Positions 6,506 to 10,882 of a DNA stretch of 10,882 nucleotides are shown here, in pieces (positions within the stretch are counted from its first letter, which is position 1; each line of letters begins with the position of its first letter). A program made the translations under genes and the position numbers. This DNA is from UBA3907 sp033810155 (GTDB taxonomy: Bacteria > Bacillota > Sulfobacillia > Fermentithermobacillales > Fermentithermobacillaceae), in contig JAPXKJ010000037.1 of NCBI GenBank assembly GCA_033810155.1, forward strand, positions 1-10,882. The letters are read 5' to 3'. The notes below the pieces were generated by a model. It saw nothing but the letters and a program-made list of their open reading frames with translations. It had not been told where the DNA came from and did no database searches.

Positions 6506-6982
6506 TTGCTGGTAGCGGCTACTTCGGACACTCATGGATATAGGGAGAAGATACGAGAATCTGCGGGTGAGCTGCAGCAGTGCGACTACATATTACATGC
6601 AGGTGATTTCTACGAAGATAGTCAATACATAGCATCCTATACTAAGCGAAGGGTCATAGCAGTCGTTGGAAACTGTGACCACATGGTCCTTGGCCCCTTG
6701 GAAGAGACAGTAGTTTTGGGCGGAAAAAGACTCTATCTAACCCATGGGCACCTCTATAAGGTGAAACAAGGGACTAGTTTGCTTGTGCGAAAAGCAAAAA
6801 ACCTGGGCAGTGATAGTGTAATCTATGGGCACACCCACTATCCTAATATATTCGAAGAAGACGGAATCCTATTTGTAAATCCTGGAAGTCTATGTGTGCC
6901 TAGGATGGGCTCCAAGCCGTCGTTTGCGGTCTTGAATATAACAAAGGACAATGTTAGTGCAGGGATAGTAGCGGTAGGATAA
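6506..6982 (+). CDS. YfcE/MJ0936-family metallophosphodiesterase
   Basis: A 158-residue calcineurin-like phosphoesterase with a two-metal site. Metal ligands are visible: D8 and H10 in SDTHG, D34 in HAGD, N56 in GNCD, H80 in THGH, and H109/H111 in GHTH, followed by FVNPGS. Members of this family hydrolyse phosphodiesters; the natural substrate is usually unknown. I chose TTG at 6506, since it gives the usual short lead into the first strand and follows AAAAGGGGTGG; GTG at 6482 lies upstream of that site and is less likely. It follows rdgB by 110 nt with no clear terminator or promoter between, matching the common rph-rdgB-phosphoesterase order. Confidence 0.94.
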   Translation: MLVAATSDTHGYREKIRESAGELQQCDYILHAGDFYEDSQYIASYTKRRVIAVVGNCDHMVLGPLEETVVLGGKRLYLTHGHLYKVKQGTSLLVRKAKNLGSDSVIYGHTHYPNIFEEDGILFVNPGSLCVPRMGSKPSFAVLNITKDNVSAGIVAVG

Positions 6983-7081
6983 CTGCGTTTGTAGTTGTGC
7001 CTCTAGATCTTGATGCCATTTATCGTTTCGCGGTTCGGCTCTTTGCTTTATTGCCCCTTACGTTTTTACACTATTTGCCTT

Positions 7082-7102
7082 GCCAAAGCCATGGCTTTTG
7101 GC
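7082..7102. other. Near-perfect palindrome in the ATP-grasp leader region
   Basis: GCCAAAGCC (7082-7090) and GGCTTTTGGC (7093-7102) are complementary apart from one extra T. It lies in the 275-bp interval between the phosphodiesterase and ATP-grasp genes, about 155 bp before the latter. No U-tract follows, so a terminator is unlikely; a protein-binding site or RNA hairpin remains possible. A weak promoter-like pair (TTGCTT at 7043, TACACT at 7067) lies just upstream. Confidence 0.35.
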
Positions 7103-7257
7103 CAGCAAGCAGGAAACTTGTGTTTTAGGTTGAATTCATTAAGTGCACCGCAGAACGAAATTAGTCTTAAGAAATCCCGCGTGATTGTAGCCATAGGGGG
7201 CCGAATTGGCTCAAAAGGGTGGGCAAGGCTAAAGCACACAATGAAAGAGGTGGTCAG

Positions 7258-8451
7258 ATGAAAAAGTTCCTTGTTTTGGGGAGTACATACATTCAGATCC
7301 CGTTTATTAAGAAAGCCAAAGAGATGGGATTATATGCTATTTCTATCGGGGAAAAGGGTGGAATCTGTGAGAAATATGCTGATTCCTACGTGCCTCTAGA
7401 CATAGCAGACATACCTAACGTGTTGGAGTTTGCCCGCAAAGAAAACGTTTCAGGGGTCATTTCATGCGGTTCCGAACTGGGTATCTACGTGGCTGCCTAT
7501 GTGAATGAACAGTTGCGTCTAAGCCAGAAGTTCGTGAGCTCTCGCGCTACGAAAAACGCGGCGCTAAAGGACAAGTATGCGTCGCTCATACCTTCTCTAG
7601 TTCCGCCAGGTTTCTCCACTGATAACCTTGATGAAGTGTTGGACCGGATAGGGATGCTTAGGGGGAGGGTCATCTTCAAGCCTGGTATTGGAGGAGGGGG
7701 CAGAGGTATCACTGTGTTGGATGAGAAAGACAATGCTGCCGTTGCAGATGCGTTTTCCCGTGCCCAAAATGCATCTAAGAACAAAAGAGTAGTTGTACAG
7801 GAATTCATCGAGGGAACAGTAATTGGAGTTGAGTCTTTTACGTTTGATTCAGAAGTTCGTCCTTTGGTCGTTCCTGAAAAAGACGTTTCAGATCCCCCCG
7901 CGTGCATCACTCGAGGAGTGGTGTTTCCTTCCAGGCTGAATAGTCAAACTCTGAGCAAGGTCTTGGTCGCGAATGAACAGGCGATAAGATCTATGGGGAT
8001 CGAGTGGGGACCTAGTCATATTGACATGGTAGTAGATGAGCATGGAGACCCATGGATCATCGACGTGGGCGCAAGACTTGCGAGCGGTCTCCTTATGTCC
8101 GTTTCGGTTCCCGATTACTACAGTTACGATTTTGTTAAGGCAGCTATACTTCTTGCAATTGATGAGATGCCACCCGAAATACCTACTGAGGGTAACGGGA
8201 AGTACTACGCATCACGGTCAATAGTCGCGCGTAGAGATGGCATCCTAAAATCAGTTACATATGATGACAGACAGCGTTTAGAATGCAACGTATTAGCGGT
8301 CATCCAGATGATACCTACCGGAACAACAGTGAGCACAGCCAAAGCGGATGCCGATAGAATTCTCAAATTCGTCGTTCGCGAAGATTCCTACGAAAAAGCC
8401 ATTCAAAACCTAAATGCATTCGAACGCAGCGTCGAAGTTCTCATTGAGTGA
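7258..8451 (+). CDS. ATP-grasp domain ligase of unknown substrate
   Basis: A 397-residue enzyme of the ATP-grasp superfamily, which joins a carboxylate to an amine or thiol through an acylphosphate using ATP. The N-terminal pre-ATP-grasp fold (1-95) starts MKKFLVLGSTYIQIPFIKKA. The ATP-grasp core (about 100-295) has K141 in VIFKPGIGGGGRG (glycine-rich loop 143-150), the hinge QEFIEG (181-186), E192, H254/D256 and the metal-binding end IIDVGARLASG (268-278). The C-terminal 100 residues resemble the small lid domain of the carboxylate-amine ligase group (LAL_C2-like, from memory). DVGAR replaces the more common E-x-N-x-R, as in a subgroup with GAR. ATG at 7258 follows GAGGTGG. It stands alone with no amino acid or peptide pathway genes beside it. 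Its TGA stop is the first codon of a REP-like element. Confidence 0.93.
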   Translation: MKKFLVLGSTYIQIPFIKKAKEMGLYAISIGEKGGICEKYADSYVPLDIADIPNVLEFARKENVSGVISCGSELGIYVAAYVNEQLRLSQKFVSSRATKNAALKDKYASLIPSLVPPGFSTDNLDEVLDRIGMLRGRVIFKPGIGGGGRGITVLDEKDNAAVADAFSRAQNASKNKRVVVQEFIEGTVIGVESFTFDSEVRPLVVPEKDVSDPPACITRGVVFPSRLNSQTLSKVLVANEQAIRSMGIEWGPSHIDMVVDEHGDPWIIDVGARLASGLLMSVSVPDYYSYDFVKAAILLAIDEMPPEIPTEGNGKYYASRSIVARRDGILKSVTYDDRQRLECNVLAVIQMIPTGTTVSTAKADADRILKFVVREDSYEKAIQNLNAFERSVEVLIE

Positions 8452-8478
8452 AGCAGTGGGGACGGTTCTTTTTGCTTC
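8450..8478 (-). repeat. REP-like 29-bp palindromic element, copy 2 (inverted)
   Basis: Read on the minus strand it starts GAAGCAAAAAGAACCGTCCC and ends TGCTTC; 27 of 29 positions match the copy at 9865-9893. Arms TGAAGCA (8449-8455) and TGCTTCA (8473-8479) pair over 7 bp around a 17-nt middle. It fills the whole space between two convergent genes. The TGA of its left arm ends the ATP-grasp gene, and the TCA of its right arm is the minus-strand TGA of the TraX gene. Confidence 0.85.
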
Positions 8479-9238
8479 AAGACCTGTATTTTATTAATCC
8501 GAGTAGCATGAGATGTAACGGATAGAATACATAGAAAAACCATTTGGATGCTTTGCCGCCTCCTCGTTCTCCGTTGTATCGGGCCAAAAGCGGGATAGAC
8601 AGATATATTCCCATTTGAAACAGCTGCTCATGCCATCCGTCATATCCGCTTAGTAACATTGCCAGAAACGAAAAAGCTATAGGGATTGCAACAATGCTAA
8701 ACGCGAGCATCTGCTGTTTGAAATCATTGTGGTTTATCCCAAAAAGGAAAATCCACAGTACTGCGGTAGGACCCCAGTCACCGGGTATGGCAAGTACACA
8801 TAAGAGTAATATGATGCTTAGTCTGGCCACGTCGCCGAGTTTTTCACTGTGCCATACAATAAGTGACAAAAGGCCAAGGAAGAGACTGTACATTACGCTT
8901 GTTTCTATCGGGATATGCAGGTTTGGCGAAAAAGGAAATGGCAACTCGCCCGTCATGAAGTAGTAGAAAGGGGCATGGGAAATCAGAGCAAAGGCTAAGA
9001 GACGCAAAGCATATTTCTTCACATTCCGGGTGTGGTAATATCCTTCTGCTATGAAATAGCACATTATTGGTGCTGTAAGGCGCCCAATAGCATGCATTAT
9101 CTGCCCAAGTACGGTATTTGTCGGAACAAATGCCCATCCAATGTGATCGATAAGCATGGCGATTATGGCGATCATTTTCAACGTATAAGACGACATACCT
9201 GGTTTCTTGGTCGTTGCAGACTGCGTGTTTAAGGCCAT
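8477..9238 (-). CDS. TraX-family membrane protein
   Basis: A 253-residue polytopic protein with about seven or eight hydrophobic segments. The opening LKMIAIIAMLIDHIGWAF (20-37) with K21 and D31-H32, and the later EGYYHTRNVKKYALRLLAFALISHAPF, are TraX hallmarks. The C-terminus (WFFYVFYPLHLMLLGLIKY) also fits, with the FYPxHL motif. TraX of F plasmid N-acetylates pilin, and the family belongs to the wider membrane acyltransferase group; many chromosomal members in Bacillota have no known substrate. No conjugation genes are nearby. ATG at 9238 has GAGGAGGTG 4-12 nt upstream; the frame is open for another 36 codons, but that extension is unlike the family. The stop codon lies in the arm of the REP-like element. 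Confidence 0.9.
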   Translation of the reverse strand: MALNTQSATTKKPGMSSYTLKMIAIIAMLIDHIGWAFVPTNTVLGQIMHAIGRLTAPIMCYFIAEGYYHTRNVKKYALRLLAFALISHAPFYYFMTGELPFPFSPNLHIPIETSVMYSLFLGLLSLIVWHSEKLGDVARLSIILLLCVLAIPGDWGPTAVLWIFLFGINHNDFKQQMLAFSIVAIPIAFSFLAMLLSGYDGWHEQLFQMGIYLSIPLLARYNGERGGGKASKWFFYVFYPLHLMLLGLIKYRS

Positions 9239-9269
9239 GGTGCACCTCCTCAATGACGTATCTAACATG

Positions 9270-9281
9270 GTATCATGATAC
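9270..9281. promoter_or_regulatory. Perfect 12-bp palindrome upstream of the TraX gene
   Basis: GTATCATGATAC is fully self-complementary and lies 19-30 bp upstream of the TraX ribosome binding site, in the 202-bp divergent gap to the cysteine synthase gene. The same gap holds TATAAT at 9296-9301 (plus) and TTGACA at 9328-9333 (plus), but neither has a well-spaced partner. Direct repeats of AACATAT (9282-9288, 9309-9315) and TCGAAG (9288-9293, 9303-9308) surround it. An operator is possible. Confidence 0.35.
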
Positions 9282-9440
9282 AACATATCGAAGGATATAA
9301 TGTCGAAGAACATATTGCAAAATTGCGTTGACATCAAATTGTTCATCCGGAAGACGTGCCGTCATAGCAAGAAGAACTAGACCTATTTCGGCGGCAAGGG
9401 CGGGCATCTACGGAAAGTATGAGTGAGGGAGTGTAGGAAA

Positions 9441-9836
9441 ATGGCAATACTCGACAGCATTTTGGACGCTGTAGGCAATACGCCTATGGTGCGCCTGAAT
9501 CGGATAACCGATACAGACTGCGCGGAAATTCTCGTGAAGGCAGAGTATTTGAACCCGGGCGGTAGCATAAAAACCCGCTCAGCTCTGGGCATCATCATCG
9601 ATGCCGAGCAGAAGGGCCTGCTGGGACCCAATTCNNNNNNNNNNNNNNNNNNNNNNNNNNNNNNNNNNNNNNNNNNNNNNNNNNNNNNNNNNNNNNNNNN
9701 NNNNNNNNNNNNNNNNNNNNNNNNNNNNNNNNNNGCCCTTCAAGTGGCTAGAGAACTGGGTCCGGGGCATAGGGTAGTCACTTTGATTCCAGATGGTGGT
9801 GAGAAGTATCTCAGCACGGCGTTGTGTCGCGAATAG
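9441..9836 (+). CDS. Cysteine synthase-family PLP enzyme, interrupted by an assembly gap
   Basis: Both ends of a fold-type II PLP enzyme are visible. The N-terminal 64 residues contain ILDAVGNTPMVRLN (7-20) and NPGGSIKTR (38-46), where K44 is the expected PLP lysine. The last 33 residues contain GHRVVTLIPDGGEKYLST, the typical CysK end. CysK makes L-cysteine from O-acetylserine and sulfide; relatives make cystathionine or other amino acids. The residue after the PLP lysine region is Thr (KTR) where most CysK have Asp (KDR), so the exact reaction is uncertain. About 200 central residues, including the substrate loop, are missing in the N run. The frame across the 100 N matches only by chance. 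ATG at 9441 follows GAGGGAGTGTAGGAAA. It is divergent from the TraX gene. Confidence 0.88.
   Translation: MAILDSILDAVGNTPMVRLNRITDTDCAEILVKAEYLNPGGSIKTRSALGIIIDAEQKGLLGPNXXXXXXXXXXXXXXXXXXXXXXXXXXXXXXXXXXALQVARELGPGHRVVTLIPDGGEKYLSTALCRE
9635..9734. other. Assembly gap of 100 N
   Basis: Exactly 100 N, the usual placeholder for a scaffold gap of unknown size. Comparing the flanking halves of the cysteine synthase gene with normal family length (about 300 residues) suggests that roughly 600 bp are really absent. Confidence 0.97.
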
Positions 9837-9863
9837 GTGAAGGATAAGTAGGCGAAGGATAAG
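9834..9863 (+). repeat. 15-bp tandem duplication at the end of the cysteine synthase gene
   Basis: TAGGTGAAGGATAAG is followed directly by TAGGCGAAGGATAAG, one mismatch in 15. The first TAG is the stop codon of the gene, the second copy adds another in-frame TAG, and the adjoining REP-like element adds an in-frame TGA. Confidence 0.75.
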
Positions 9864-9864
9864 T

Positions 9865-9893
9865 GAAGCAAAAAGAACCGTCCCCTTTGCTTC
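9865..9893 (+). repeat. REP-like 29-bp palindromic element, copy 3
   Basis: GAAGCAAA (9865-9872) and TTTGCTTC (9886-9893) form an 8-bp stem around AAGAACCGTCCCC. It differs from copy 2 at two positions, and these extend the stem by two pairs. It lies directly after the cysteine synthase gene and the 15-bp duplication. It might help end or stabilise that message, but there is no strong U-tract. The 212 bp from here to the response regulator otherwise hold only a weak TACAAT box (10034-10039). Confidence 0.85.
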
Positions 9894-10105
9894 TTCAAGT
9901 TGTAAGAAATTCTTAAGATATGTGTCCATTTGTTGGTCAGATCTCTGATTTATCCTGTGAACTAGGCTCGAAGGTGTCGCTCACTGCACTGGTTGTTGGA
10001 GTCGGCACCATGGGATGGGTTAGTTCCGTGATGTACAATGTGTGGCAGAATGGTTTGTGTAACACGTAACCAGTTGGCCCGGATTCTGTTGAGAGGTGAA
10101 ATAAG

Positions 10106-10828
10106 ATGGATAACAACGACGCGTCTACAGGAAAGTCCAGAGTGCTCGTGGTTGATGATGACAGAGACATAGTGAACGCCATTTGCATAAACCTTGAGAA
10201 AGAGGGATATGTACCTCTTAGAGCATATGACGGTCTTGAAGCTCTGGACATCATACAAACCCAGAATGTGCATCTTATCATTCTCGACGTCATGATGCCC
10301 AAACTAGATGGGCTTTCTGCGATGCTAAAAATCCGCGAGGACAGAAACATCCCGATTATAATCCTCTCAGCAAAGTCGGAAGACAGTGACAAAGTCCTAG
10401 GATTGTCTATGGGAGCAGATGATTATGTAACGAAGCCGTTTAACAGCATGGAGTTAATGGCTCGAGTCAAGTCCCAATTGAGACGCTACATGACCCTAGG
10501 GGATGTCCATGAGAGGAATTCTTCTCGATTTCTTCAGACAGGCGGTTTGTGCTTTGACGTAGAGAACCGCACATTGACTGTTGATGGCGAACTGGTCAAA
10601 CTTACTGCAACCGAAACTAAAATCATGGAACTATTGATGCGTTCACCTGGAAGGATATTTCCCGCTGAAGAAATCTATGAGCGGGTCTGGGAGCAGCCTG
10701 CTTACCGTGTGGAAAACACTGTCATGGTGCATATTCGTCGCATCCGAGAAAAAATCGAGATAAATCCTAAAGAGCCAAAATACCTGAAGGTGGTATGGGG
10801 CATTGGATACAAAATCGAAAAGATCTGA
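10106..10828 (+). CDS. OmpR/PhoB-family response regulator
   Basis: A 240-residue two-component response regulator. The receiver domain (about 12-125) has the acidic pocket D17-D18-D19, phosphoacceptor D61 in LIILDVMMP, the switch residue S88 (ILSAK) and K110 in VTKPF. A linker (about 126-146) leads to the winged-helix DNA-binding domain (about 147-238), with LTATETKIMELLMRSPGRIFPAEE, VWEQPAYRVENTVMVHIRRIREKIE and the C-terminal hairpin YLKVVWGIGYKIE. On phosphorylation such proteins dimerise and bind direct repeats near promoters. ATG at 10106 follows GAGAGGTGAAATAAG. It is followed two bases later by a likely sensor kinase start. The regulon cannot be told from this window; all key residues are intact. 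Confidence 0.96.
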   Translation: MDNNDASTGKSRVLVVDDDRDIVNAICINLEKEGYVPLRAYDGLEALDIIQTQNVHLIILDVMMPKLDGLSAMLKIREDRNIPIIILSAKSEDSDKVLGLSMGADDYVTKPFNSMELMARVKSQLRRYMTLGDVHERNSSRFLQTGGLCFDVENRTLTVDGELVKLTATETKIMELLMRSPGRIFPAEEIYERVWEQPAYRVENTVMVHIRRIREKIEINPKEPKYLKVVWGIGYKIEKI

Positions 10829-10830
10829 GA

Positions 10831-10882
10831 ATGAGATCCAGGTACCTGGGCCCGTTGTCAAGGTGGACTCGAAAGATGGAGC
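10831..10882 (+). CDS. Start of a probable sensor histidine kinase (partial)
   Basis: An open frame begins with ATG at 10831, two bases after the response regulator stop, and runs off the window. The 17 visible residues (MRSRYLGPLSRWTRKME) are basic, as before a first membrane helix of a sensor kinase. The assignment rests mainly on position, since OmpR-type regulators are usually followed by their kinase; the ribosome binding site (AAAAGATCTGAGA) is weak. Confidence 0.45.
   Translation, partial: MRSRYLGPLSRWTRKME

Noticed and set aside
7082..7102. Rho-independent terminator after the phosphodiesterase gene
   Set aside because: The palindrome is not followed by a U-tract on either strand.
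7010..7261. 83-codon plus-strand frame before the ATP-grasp gene
   Set aside because: No ribosome binding site, low-complexity unlikely protein, contains a palindrome, and overlaps the true start of the next gene.

Overview
The window looks like a chromosomal segment of a Bacillota (Clostridia-like) bacterium, probably a draft or metagenome-derived scaffold, since it carries a run of exactly 100 N. This assignment is inference. It rests on the gene order UPF0316 protein, RNase PH, RdgB, YfcE-type phosphoesterase, on strong AGGAGG-type ribosome binding sites, on frequent GTG/TTG starts, and on a short palindromic repeat with a GAACCGTCCCC core that I recall from such genomes. No rRNA, tRNA, CRISPR array or transposase gene was seen.

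Layout. Positions 1-2991, minus strand: a tight four-gene operon of membrane proteins, ending at a 13-bp-stem terminator at the left edge. Two members (genes 1 and 3 in transcription order) have one membrane segment at each end and a soluble alpha/beta middle; the first resembles the DUF6754 family. The other two are polytopic proteins of about 200 residues. Positions 2992-3698: a 707-base gene-free region rich in structure, with a leader hairpin, a spare ribosome binding site, a 14-bp tandem repeat, two GTTCGG-N4-CCGAAC palindromes, one REP-like element and a marR promoter. Positions 3699-6982, plus strand: a MarR regulator, a UPF0316/DUF2179 membrane protein, RNase PH, the RdgB house-cleaning pyrophosphatase and a YfcE-type phosphodiesterase. 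Positions 7258-8451: an orphan ATP-grasp ligase. Positions 8477-9238, minus strand: a chromosomal TraX-family membrane protein. Positions 9441-9836: a cysteine synthase-family gene interrupted by the assembly gap. Positions 10106-10882: an OmpR/PhoB response regulator and the first codons of what is probably its sensor kinase.

How the genes relate. rph, rdgB and the phosphodiesterase form a familiar RNA/nucleotide maintenance cluster. The MarR protein is the natural candidate to bind the palindromes in the divergent intergenic region and so control the membrane operon, itself, or both. The membrane operon is the best candidate for an undescribed system: its order (bitopic, polytopic, bitopic, polytopic) suggests a duplicated two-protein module.

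A 29-bp palindromic element occurs three times (3585-3613, 8450-8478, 9865-9893), always between genes. The middle copy supplies the stop codons of two convergent genes from its own arms.
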